A stretch of DNA of 8,017 nt from an uncultured Pirellula sp. (GTDB taxonomy: Bacteria; Planctomycetota; Planctomycetia; Pirellulales; Pirellulaceae), in assembly GCA_903892365.1 (NCBI GenBank), contig CAITIF010000586.1, positions 1 to 8,017 on the forward strand, written 5' to 3'. Below the pieces are notes generated by a model that saw only the letters and a program-made list of their open reading frames with translations, searched no databases and was not told the origin of the DNA. Position 1 is the stretch's first letter, and each line of letters begins with the position of its first letter. The translations under genes were made by a program, and so were the position numbers. Positions 1-5,658 of this stretch are shown here, piece after piece.

Positions 1-1287
1 GGTCAAGCCTACGGTCGCTTCCGCCATGATATGCAGGTCGACATCATTATCCAGAGGCACTTCGCGGACGTGTACTTTCAGAATGGCTTCGCGGCCTTTC
101 AGAGTTGGCCTACCGACGGTAATCAAACGATCGAACCGACCTGGGCGAAGCAGAGCCGGGTCCAGGACGTCAGGACGGTTGGTTGCAGCCATGATAATGA
201 CGGAATCGGTTGGTGAGAAACCATCCATCTCGCCCAGAATTTGATTCAGCGTTTGTTCTCGTTCGTCGTGCCCGCCCCCTAGCCCTGCACCTCGTTGTCG
301 GCCAACGGCATCGATCTCGTCAATAAAGACGATCGCTGGCGATTGCTCTTTGGCAGTTGCAAAAAGGTCGCGTACTCTGGACGCACCCACACCAACGAAC
401 ATTTGAATAAATTCGCTACCGTTCACCGAAAAGAACGACACACCCGCTTCTCCGGCAACAGCTCGAGCCAGCAAGGTCTTTCCGGTCCCAGGAGGCCCAT
501 TCAAGAGGACTCCCTTGGGAACACGCCCCCCCAATTTCTGAAACTTCTCTGGCGCCTTCAGAAATTCGACAATTTCCTGCAAATCCGCCTTAACCCCTTC
601 AAGCCCAGCAACGTCATCAAATGTTGTGTTTTGGTCGGAAGGCTCGAATCGCTTGGCGGTGGAGCGTGTGAAACTATTCAGAAACCCTCCCCCCATCATC
701 GAATCGCGACTGCGTCGGAAAAACAGATACAGGCCAACAATCGTAACGATCAACATTGACAAGAAGATCAGCATCATGATGGTGCTGAGGGTGCCGCCTG
801 GCACGACACTGTACTCAAAAGGCTCTTCACTAGCGGAAGCAACCGATTCTGGATCGTCAGGGTTGACCGCGGCTTGCTTCGACTTTTCACGCAATGCGTT
901 CAACTTGGCAAAAAGCGCCGATTGGGCCTCTGTTCCGCTTGGGATGAAAACTTCGAAGTCCTTTTTGTACTTCTCTAGGGAACCGTCAAGTCCTTCCTTC
1001 GGCTTCTTGACTTTTCCGTAGTAATCGTAGGTGACCGGCATTTCGGGTGGGATCTTAAAGGAGCCCGAGATATTAGATTCGTAAACCGTTAATCTCTGGA
1101 TATTCTCCTTGTCCAACTGCTCCAGGAAAAAGCTATAGTCGATTCGTGAACTCGACATTCCAGGAAGGAAGAAAAGCATCAGAAAGACGGCTAGCAAAAT
1201 CAAGCCGATCATCCAGAAACCTTGCCCACGGCGGGCGGGTTGGGCTGACGGGCCTTCGGTTCGTTCCTGCTGGGGAGAATTGCTCAT
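1..1287 (-). CDS. ftsH: ATP-dependent zinc metalloprotease FtsH, C-terminus cut by window edge
   Basis: FtsH is a membrane-anchored hexameric AAA+ protease that degrades membrane proteins and short-lived cytoplasmic proteins. The frame is open for 429 codons with no stop before position 1. A short Arg/Gln-rich cytoplasmic tail is followed by TM1 (residues 23-41), a periplasmic part (about 42-168), TM2 (about 169-189) and the AAA+ module: Walker A GPPGTGKT (264-271), pore motif MFVG (296-299), Walker B FIDEID (321-326), and the second region of homology ending RPGRFDR with arginine fingers R384 and R387. The zinc site HEXXH lies beyond the window, so protease activity cannot be checked. The ATG at 1287 is chosen because an in-frame TAG lies four codons upstream; no clear Shine-Dalgarno precedes it. 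The periplasmic part, about 127 residues, is longer than the roughly 70 of E. coli FtsH. It is transcribed divergently from the flagellar pair. Confidence 0.96.
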   Translation of the reverse strand, partial: MSNSPQQERTEGPSAQPARRGQGFWMIGLILLAVFLMLFFLPGMSSSRIDYSFFLEQLDKENIQRLTVYESNISGSFKIPPEMPVTYDYYGKVKKPKEGLDGSLEKYKKDFEVFIPSGTEAQSALFAKLNALREKSKQAAVNPDDPESVASASEEPFEYSVVPGGTLSTIMMLIFLSMLIVTIVGLYLFFRRSRDSMMGGGFLNSFTRSTAKRFEPSDQNTTFDDVAGLEGVKADLQEIVEFLKAPEKFQKLGGRVPKGVLLNGPPGTGKTLLARAVAGEAGVSFFSVNGSEFIQMFVGVGASRVRDLFATAKEQSPAIVFIDEIDAVGRQRGAGLGGGHDEREQTLNQILGEMDGFSPTDSVIIMAATNRPDVLDPALLRPGRFDRLITVGRPTLKGREAILKVHVREVPLDNDVDLHIMAEATVGLT

Positions 1288-1373
1288 GAGCCAATGCTAT
1301 CCGTATCACTAATACTTGGTAATGAAAATTCGGTACTCTCGTCCCGAATGGTTTCAACTGTTCCGAGCCCCAG

Positions 1374-1379
1374 ATTGTA
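1374..1379 (-). promoter_or_regulatory. Possible -10 element for ftsH
   Basis: Read on the minus strand this is TACAAT, one base from the sigma-70 -10 consensus, 86 nt upstream of the ftsH start. No convincing -35 hexamer lies 16-18 bp upstream, so this is only a candidate. Confidence 0.22.
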
Positions 1380-1469
1380 ACCAAGCCGTTCGTTTGCTGG
1401 CAGGTCTAACCCTGTTTCCTGGACTTCCATCTTGGCTTTCATGCATTTTTTTGCTATTCCCAACAACAG

Positions 1470-1492
1470 CAAGTTGCGTCTTTGGCAACTTG
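1470..1492. repeat. Perfect 8-bp inverted repeat before the FlgN-like gene
   Basis: CAAGTTGC (1470-1477) and GCAACTTG (1485-1492) are exact reverse complements around a 7-nt loop. The right arm runs directly into GGAGG (1492-1496), 19 nt before the start codon at 1516. No T-run follows on the plus strand, so it is not an ordinary intrinsic terminator. It could be an operator or an mRNA hairpin in the 5' leader. Confidence 0.45.
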
Positions 1493-1515
1493 GAGGCCTT
1501 TTGTGAGCCCGAACC

Positions 1516-2037
1516 ATGAACCAAAAATCCTTTCCGACATACGAAATGGCAGAGCCACGGCACACTGCGCCCCACCCGGCTGCCGATCTCGGGAGCGAAT
1601 CGCTTGTGACGTTGATTGAGTCGAAGCTTCATTTGCTGACAGAAATGAAACAGATGTCGATCAGTCAGACCGATCTGGTGGCACAGCATGACATGACAGG
1701 CTTGATGACCCTGCTTTCAAGGAAACAAAACTTAATGGACTCGCTTCACCAGGTCCAAGAGAGCTTAGCTCCCTTCCAATCGCAAGATCCGGAATCCCGG
1801 AAATGGTCTTCCCCAGACCGCCGTCGATCCTGTCAAGAAATGATAGCAAAATGCGATGAGCTCCTTCAACATTTGATTGTGATGGAAAATCGTTCGCTCG
1901 ACAACATGACCGTCCAACGCGAGATTGTCGCCGCTCAGCTGCAGCAAAACATCGACGCATCCACCGTCCAGCACGCTTATCAAACGTCGGACTCGGATGA
2001 AACCTCGCTGGAAAGTTTTCTTTCGCTTGAAGGATAG
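1516..2037 (+). CDS. FlgN-like helical protein, putative flagellar export chaperone
   Basis: A 173-residue protein with no signal peptide or membrane segment. Residues about 28-86 and 104-150 are predicted by eye to form two long amphipathic helices rich in Leu, Gln, Met and Glu, joined by a polar linker containing SSPDRRR. The first helix has the spacing seen in FlgN/FliT-type chaperones (LIESK, then LMTLLSRKQNLMDSL), and the length is near that of FlgN proteins. FlgN proteins hold the hook-filament junction proteins FlgK and FlgL before export. The call rests mainly on helix pattern and on the next gene, flgB, only 5 nt downstream. The start is ATG 1516, as an in-frame TGA lies at 1504-1506; the GGAGG at 1492-1496 is too far away to be a normal ribosome site. 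Another small coiled-coil flagellar protein remains possible. Confidence 0.6.
   Translation: MNQKSFPTYEMAEPRHTAPHPAADLGSESLVTLIESKLHLLTEMKQMSISQTDLVAQHDMTGLMTLLSRKQNLMDSLHQVQESLAPFQSQDPESRKWSSPDRRRSCQEMIAKCDELLQHLIVMENRSLDNMTVQREIVAAQLQQNIDASTVQHAYQTSDSDETSLESFLSLEG
2029..2034 (+). promoter_or_regulatory. Shine-Dalgarno site of flgB inside the upstream gene
   Basis: GAAGGA sits 8 nt before the flgB ATG at 2043 and within the last codons of the FlgN-like gene. It supports this start and suggests the two genes are translated from one message. Confidence 0.7.
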
Positions 2038-2042
2038 TCATC

Positions 2043-2504
2043 ATGTTCAACTCGATGTTTTCAAGTCCTTCGCTTAAAAGCCTTGAGCAAACGGTCTCCT
2101 TTACCGAGCGTCGCCATGCCATCTTGGCGAGCAATGTAGCCAACATGGACACGCCCGGTTATCAACAACGCGATTTGTCGTTGAATACGTTTCAGGACAA
2201 CTTGCGAGATGCAATCCAAGCGGAACGGCAATCACAAGAAATGAGTCCTGGACTTCGCCTGGGAATGTTCGGTGCGGTGGAACAACCATCGCAACCATCC
2301 ATAGAAGAAGCGAAAAACATTGCGATGGAAAACGTGCGCGATTCCATGAAGCAAATCGTTTACCATGACGGAAGCGACGATAATTTGGAAATGCACGTCA
2401 CGCAGATTTCGAAAAACCAGTCGATGCACACGATGGCGGTTGCCATGATGAAATCGCACTACCGCCAATTGCAAATGGCAATTTCGGGATCCGTCAACGC
2501 GTAG
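2043..2504 (+). CDS. flgB: Flagellar basal-body rod protein FlgB
   Basis: FlgB is the proximal rod protein that joins the MS-ring/FliE to the rod of the flagellar basal body; it is exported by the flagellar type III system. The 153-residue length is slightly above the usual 130-140. Near the N-terminus it carries the rod-protein signature: SFTERRHAILASNVANMDTP (residues 20-39), which contains the diagnostic A-N-x-x-T-P-G-Y pattern, ending GY at 40-41. The C-terminal helix contains the conserved heptad-like stretch with HVTQISKNQSMHTMAV and then MKSHYRQLQMAISG, as expected for FlgB. A Met/Gln-rich middle segment is the variable region. Start ATG 2043 has a good Shine-Dalgarno. It lies 5 nt after the FlgN-like gene. 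No flgC or fliE follows; the next gene is a convergent esterase 2 bp away. Confidence 0.93.
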   Translation: MFNSMFSSPSLKSLEQTVSFTERRHAILASNVANMDTPGYQQRDLSLNTFQDNLRDAIQAERQSQEMSPGLRLGMFGAVEQPSQPSIEEAKNIAMENVRDSMKQIVYHDGSDDNLEMHVTQISKNQSMHTMAVAMMKSHYRQLQMAISGSVNA

Positions 2505-2506
2505 CC

Positions 2507-2528
2507 CTACGAGTTATCGGGCTCGTAG
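2507..2528. other. Inverted repeat across the flgB/esterase convergent junction
   Basis: CTACGAG (2507-2513) pairs perfectly with CTCGTAG (2522-2528) around an 8-nt loop. It starts at the esterase stop codon and 3 nt after the flgB stop. No T-run follows on either strand, so if it ends transcription it does so weakly or with help; it may be chance. Confidence 0.3.
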
Positions 2529-3580
2529 TCTTGCCACATCCAAACAAGCGTATCCGCAAGCGTTTGCTCAAACACTTTGGAATCGCAGTGTTTTGTAGCC
2601 TTGCTAAAAACATACCTGTAATCGTAGCCTTTGGCTTGCAGCGCGGCTGCCGTGCGTTCGTTGGCCATCACCCAGTTATGGAACGTTCCTTCTTTGTCTT
2701 TAAAGCCGTTGTCATATTCGGACACATGGGTGAATATGCGAAGAGGCTTCTTTTCACTGTTCTCGATCAACTTCATGCTAGAGTGGTATTCCCAAGCGCC
2801 CAAAGGATAGGCCGCCTCTTCTGGTGCATCATCATCTTGCTGATCAACAAAAGTCCCGGAGTAGGTTATCAAACGTCGAAACAGATCTGGACGAAACCAC
2901 CCCATCGTCAATGCAGCGGCTCCGCCCGAACTGCATCCCATGGCACCTTTGCCCCAAGGGTCTTTGGTAAACGCGATGTTTGGGAAAGACTTTTTGATCT
3001 CTCTGTTGGATAGCACAGCCGGCAAAACTTCTTCGTCGATGAATCGTGCCAGTCGGTCGGACATCGTGTCGTACTCGAGCCCACGTTGGCTTCCCTTGCT
3101 ATCATCTCCTCCGTTTTCAACTGCGATGGCGATGAACGCAGGTAGCTTGCGTTTTCCAGGTTTGCCCGTCGTAAGATTATCCAACGCATTTCGGACCAAG
3201 GCCAAATTGCTTGGCCCATCATGCATCACCAGAATCGGGGCCTTGGAGCCGTCGCGATAGGCTGCTGGGATATACACGCAGATCTTGCGTTCTTTGCGAA
3301 TGGATTTCTTGGGCTCCAAAGTCGAATCGTCGCCACGGAAGATCTTGCTATCCGACAATCGCATCGTGAATTCAAAATACTTCCCTTTTGGATTGCCTTG
3401 ATCCTTCAGGTCCGAATCGATCATGTACTCTGGGCCGATCACCGATGAGCCATTGCCCTCGGCTTTCGAAAGAGAACGATCACGTTCATCCCCCGACACA
3501 TCCGTTGCATCGAGCCCGACCAGACAACCAACGGTAAGAGCAAAAACGAATAAGAACTGACTTTGGAATGAAGACATCAT
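2507..3580 (-). CDS. Secreted alpha/beta-hydrolase, Esterase-D/enterochelin-esterase-like family
   Basis: A 357-residue hydrolase of the putative esterase (PF00756-like) group. Residues about 8-23 form a hydrophobic signal segment, followed by a polar linker rich in Asp, Ser and Lys, so the protein is probably exported; the positively charged n-region is missing and TVGC at 16-19 is a poor lipobox. The fold landmarks are YIPAAYRDG (103-111), ILVMHDGPSN (116-125), the nucleophile elbow GCSSGG with Ser217 (215-220), and the C-terminal block HNWVMANERTAAAL followed by KGYDYRYVF. Likely catalytic His is H331 (TKHCD); D290 in the EYDNG segment is a possible acid. The substrate is unknown; relatives cleave siderophore esters, acyl esters or carbohydrate esters. 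Start is the first of two tandem ATGs. There is no visible Shine-Dalgarno. No neighbour suggests a pathway, so it is probably monocistronic. Confidence 0.85.
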   Translation of the reverse strand: MMSSFQSQFLFVFALTVGCLVGLDATDVSGDERDRSLSKAEGNGSSVIGPEYMIDSDLKDQGNPKGKYFEFTMRLSDSKIFRGDDSTLEPKKSIRKERKICVYIPAAYRDGSKAPILVMHDGPSNLALVRNALDNLTTGKPGKRKLPAFIAIAVENGGDDSKGSQRGLEYDTMSDRLARFIDEEVLPAVLSNREIKKSFPNIAFTKDPWGKGAMGCSSGGAAALTMGWFRPDLFRRLITYSGTFVDQQDDDAPEEAAYPLGAWEYHSSMKLIENSEKKPLRIFTHVSEYDNGFKDKEGTFHNWVMANERTAAALQAKGYDYRYVFSKATKHCDSKVFEQTLADTLVWMWQDYEPDNS

Positions 3581-3622
3581 GCTGCACTTAAAAAGAGGAA
3601 AGCGGAAACGTGTGAGCCCAGT

Positions 3623-3628
3623 ATTGTA
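3623..3628 (-). promoter_or_regulatory. Possible -10 element for the esterase gene
   Basis: On the minus strand this reads TACAAT, 42 nt before the esterase ATG at 3580, a sensible distance for a short leader. The expected -35 position holds only an A-rich hexamer without a good match. Confidence 0.3.
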
Positions 3629-3800
3629 CCATCCATTTTTAAAGACGTTTTAGACTTATGCGTACGCCTTGGTGCGATGCTATTTGCATCTCATGGGTGC
3701 ATCTGGTACTGTGCCGCGACACATGTTTCGTGACAGAGACGCCCGGCGGCCAACACCCGTGGGCACATAGCGCGACTATTAGGCACACCTGTCTACGTGC

Positions 3801-3820
3801 GGAAATGGACGTGCATTTCC
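3801..3820. repeat. Perfect 7-bp dyad, candidate operator upstream of the macro-ackA-xfp operon
   Basis: GGAAATG (3801-3807) and CATTTCC (3814-3820) are exact inverted repeats with a 6-nt spacer, giving a 20-bp site of the size bound by dimeric repressors. The element ACGTGC occurs at 3795-3800 and again at 3809-3814. A pyrimidine-rich stretch follows on the plus strand, but there is no solid T-run, so a terminator is less likely than an operator. Confidence 0.35.
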
Positions 3821-4002
3821 TCTTTCTTGCCGCATTCTCATGCTAAAGACTGGATCTTGCAACTTCATGGTAGCTTGGCATGCGTTTCGCTCTATGGCGT
3901 ATCCTGCCAAGGCTCAAGTGGATTCGTGAGAAACGATTTGAACGATCAGCTGCCTTGCAAGGAACCACGCGAAGGTGCGTGCAACTCTCCCATTATTGTA
4001 TT

Positions 4003-4006
4003 GAGG
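4003..4006 (+). promoter_or_regulatory. Shine-Dalgarno site of the macro-domain gene
   Basis: GAGG lies 7 nt before the ATG at 4014, an ideal spacing, and supports that start. Confidence 0.6.
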
Positions 4007-4013
4007 CAAACGA

Positions 4014-4502
4014 ATGATTCATGAAGTCAGCGGTGATATCCTACTTTCCAATGCACAAGCAATTGCACACGGCGTTGCTCCGAACGATCATTTCGATTCT
4101 GGACTAGCGCTGGCTCTTCGAGAGAAGTGGCCATCCATGGCCAAGGACTTTCGCCACTTCGCTCACCAGTCTCATCCCAAGCCCGGTGAAATTTGGATGT
4201 GGGGCGGGACAGGAGGAGCCAGGATTTTCAATCTGATGACTCAAGAGGGAGACCACAATCACGGCTCCAGGCCTGGTAAAGCTTCGCTCGCCAACGTAAA
4301 CCATTGCTTGCGTCGCCTGCGCCATCAGCTCGAATTAGAAAAGATTACTAGCGTGGCGCTACCCGCCTTAGCAACCGGTGTTGGTGGGCTCGCATGGGAA
4401 GACGTGAAGCCACTGATCGAACAGCACCTTGGGGATCTCAGCATTCCCGTTTACGTGTATACAACGTACCATGCTGGGATGAAAGCCGTCGAAAACGAAT
4501 GA
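4014..4502 (+). CDS. Stand-alone macro-domain protein (ADP-ribose-binding fold, TARG1/ALC1-like branch)
   Basis: A 162-residue single-domain cytosolic protein covering one macro domain. Landmarks in order: the beta-strand and ligand-binding start VSGDILLSNAQAIAHGVAPN (residues 5-24, with D8), the glycine/acidic loop around FDSGLALALREKW (27-39), a central strand ARIFNLMTQEGD (69-80), the distal binding loop LPALATGVGGLAWEDV (116-131) and the last strand VYVYTTY. Macro domains bind ADP-ribose, O-acetyl-ADP-ribose or related nucleotides, and some remove ADP-ribose or acetyl groups. In TARG1/DarG-type hydrolases a Lys follows the central strand and TARG1 uses an Asp in the distal loop; by hand alignment these are Q77 and G124 here. 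It is the first gene of the operon with ackA 16 nt downstream, suggesting a role tied to acetyl-phosphate or acetyl-ADP-ribose. Substrate and activity are not shown by the sequence. Confidence 0.88.
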   Translation: MIHEVSGDILLSNAQAIAHGVAPNDHFDSGLALALREKWPSMAKDFRHFAHQSHPKPGEIWMWGGTGGARIFNLMTQEGDHNHGSRPGKASLANVNHCLRRLRHQLELEKITSVALPALATGVGGLAWEDVKPLIEQHLGDLSIPVYVYTTYHAGMKAVENE

Positions 4503-4508
4503 GTCCTT

Positions 4509-4513
4509 GGGAG
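4509..4513 (+). promoter_or_regulatory. Shine-Dalgarno site deciding the ackA start
   Basis: GGGAG lies 5 nt before ATG 4519. An in-frame TTG at 4507 would overlap this site and would only add four residues, so ATG 4519 is preferred. Confidence 0.65.
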
Positions 4514-4518
4514 AACTT

Positions 4519-5658
4519 ATGAACAGCGCGACACCACGATCAGCAAGGGTACTGGTGCTCAACGCGGGCTCATCCACGCTCAAGTATGCGTTTTTCGAAG
4601 AAGCACGTCTCGTCGAGTCCGCGACGCTGGAAATGGTCGGGACGACAACCATTCAAAAAGCCGTACATTCCTTGTGCGTTCGCAAGACTCTCCTTCCAAT
4701 CGATATCATTGCGTACCGTGTGGTTCACGGTGGCGTCGACTTGGTTTCGCCTGTAGAAGTTACATCTGGGGTGGTCGAAAAACTGAAAGCGACCACCCAC
4801 CTAGCGCCGCTCCATCAAAAGCCAGCCCTAGAAGCTATCGAAACGGCTATGACCGTCGTACCAAAGGCGTTTCATGCAGCCTGCTTCGATACGGCTTTTC
4901 ATGCGACGATGCCAGCGGAGGAAAAGCGTCTTGCTCTTCCGCGAGAGATGTACGATTTAGGGATTCGGCGATTTGGATTCCATGGATTGTCTTATGAATC
5001 GATTGTTCGCCAGCTACCGACGTTATCGGTCCGGGCTGCCCAGGGCCGAACCGTGGTCTGCCACCTTGGTAATGGTGCCAGCCTGTGCGGCATGATTGGT
5101 AGTCAAAGCAAGACGACCACCATGAGCTTTACACCTCAAGATGGATTGATCATGGGGACGCGTGCCGGACGCTTAGATTCGGGTGTGATCCTGCATCTCT
5201 TGCAAAACAATTACAGCGTCCAAGATGTTCAGCAGATCCTAACGAAGAAGTCCGGTTTGCTTGGAATTTCTTCGGTAAGCAGCGACATGCGCGAACTGAT
5301 GCGACGCTCACTGGAGCATTTTGAATCGCATCAGGCAATAACCATGTTTTGCAACAGCGTTGCACGGGAGATTGCTTCCGCCGCCACATTCATCGGCGGA
5401 CTTGACGCTCTTGTTTTCACAGCCGGCATCGGAGAGAACTGCGAATGGGTCCGAAGCCAAGTTGTGAAGAAGCTCGCTTGGATTGGCGGCGAGTTGGACG
5501 AAGCTAAAAATCAAGCCAACGCGACGCAACTCCATTCCTCATCGAGCTCATTCGAGATCCTACGTGTCGCGACCGACGAACAATCGATCATCGCCGAACA
5601 CGCAAGAACCATTTGGAACCACGCTAAGTCACTTGCAACGAAACATACCGATGAATAA
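4519..5658 (+). CDS. ackA: Acetate kinase
   Basis: Acetate kinase (ATP + acetate = ADP + acetyl-phosphate), here placed to draw ATP from acetyl-phosphate made by the next gene. The 379-residue product is slightly shorter than the usual 400. It carries the family signatures [13 protein letters not shown] near the N-terminus (N15) and [13 protein letters not shown] (H155). Residues matching the known catalytic and binding set are R67 in AYRVVHGG, D124 in CFDTAFH, R215 in MGTRAGRLD, and E354 in ATDEQS. The nucleotide-binding segments CHLGNGASL and FTAGIGEN are intact. Small departures are HLAPLHQK where HLAPLHNP is usual, and a Ser-rich stretch (LHSSSSSFE) before the last strand. It starts 16 nt after the macro gene, and its stop overlaps the phosphoketolase start by 8 nt, so the three genes form one transcription unit. 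It is probably active. Confidence 0.97.
   Translation: MNSATPRSARVLVLNAGSSTLKYAFFEEARLVESATLEMVGTTTIQKAVHSLCVRKTLLPIDIIAYRVVHGGVDLVSPVEVTSGVVEKLKATTHLAPLHQKPALEAIETAMTVVPKAFHAACFDTAFHATMPAEEKRLALPREMYDLGIRRFGFHGLSYESIVRQLPTLSVRAAQGRTVVCHLGNGASLCGMIGSQSKTTTMSFTPQDGLIMGTRAGRLDSGVILHLLQNNYSVQDVQQILTKKSGLLGISSVSSDMRELMRRSLEHFESHQAITMFCNSVAREIASAATFIGGLDALVFTAGIGENCEWVRSQVVKKLAWIGGELDEAKNQANATQLHSSSSSFEILRVATDEQSIIAEHARTIWNHAKSLATKHTDE

Larger units (their letters stand above)
1288..1515. other. Divergent intergenic region between ftsH and the flagellar pair
   Basis: This 228-bp gap must hold the promoters of ftsH (minus) and the FlgN-like/flgB unit (plus). Visible elements are a TACAAT -10-like hexamer on the minus strand at 1374-1379, a run of seven T at 1446-1452, a perfect hairpin at 1470-1492, and a GGAGG at 1492-1496. 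No sigma-54 (GG-N10-GC) or sigma-28 flagellar promoter was found by eye. A short plus-strand reading frame here does not look like a real protein. Confidence 0.7.
3581..4013. other. 433-bp divergent non-coding region, rich in small dyads
   Basis: It separates the esterase (minus) from the macro-ackA-xfp operon (plus). The reading frames here have no plausible protein composition. By eye it holds a -10-like element for the esterase (3623-3628), a run of dyads (GATGC/GCATC at 3676-3690; CGACACA/TGTTTCG with one mismatch at 3717-3730; ATAG/CTAT at 3767-3779; GGAAATG/CATTTCC at 3801-3820; CCTTGCAAGG at 3953-3962; CACGC/GCGTG at 3966-3981) and two spaced direct repeats (TGCATCT at 3685 and 3698; GGCACA at 3762 and 3782). 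No tRNA cloverleaf or known riboswitch was recognised. It could be a long regulated leader or hold a small RNA. Confidence 0.6.

Noticed and set aside
295..1021. Plus-strand reading frames of 154 and 131 residues
   Set aside because: They are antisense to the clear FtsH AAA+ and transmembrane coding sequence and have no recognisable protein pattern.
1316..1519. A 67-residue plus-strand frame whose TGA overlaps the FlgN-like ATG (ATGA)
   Set aside because: It begins with TTG, has no ribosome site, lies in the promoter region, and its Cys/Pro/Phe-rich sequence shows no family feature. The ATGA overlap is likely chance.
1661..2152. A 163-residue minus-strand frame
   Set aside because: It is antisense across both the FlgN-like gene and flgB, which have clear coding signals and a Shine-Dalgarno between them.
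2534..3580. Esterase as a lipoprotein
   Set aside because: TVGC at residues 16-19 lacks the usual Leu at -3 and is followed by more hydrophobic residues, which fits a Sec signal core better.
3801..3828. Intrinsic terminator at the GGAAATG/CATTTCC hairpin
   Set aside because: The stem is short with few G-C pairs, the following tract is mixed C and T, and no upstream plus-strand gene ends here.
3658..4024. Two small plus-strand frames (62 and 75 residues) in the intergenic region
   Set aside because: No ribosome site or plausible composition (many Cys, His, Trp), and the second runs into the macro-domain gene in another frame.
4507..4518. TTG 4507 as start of ackA
   Set aside because: It overlaps the GGGAG ribosome site and adds only four residues; ATG 4519 has ideal spacing.
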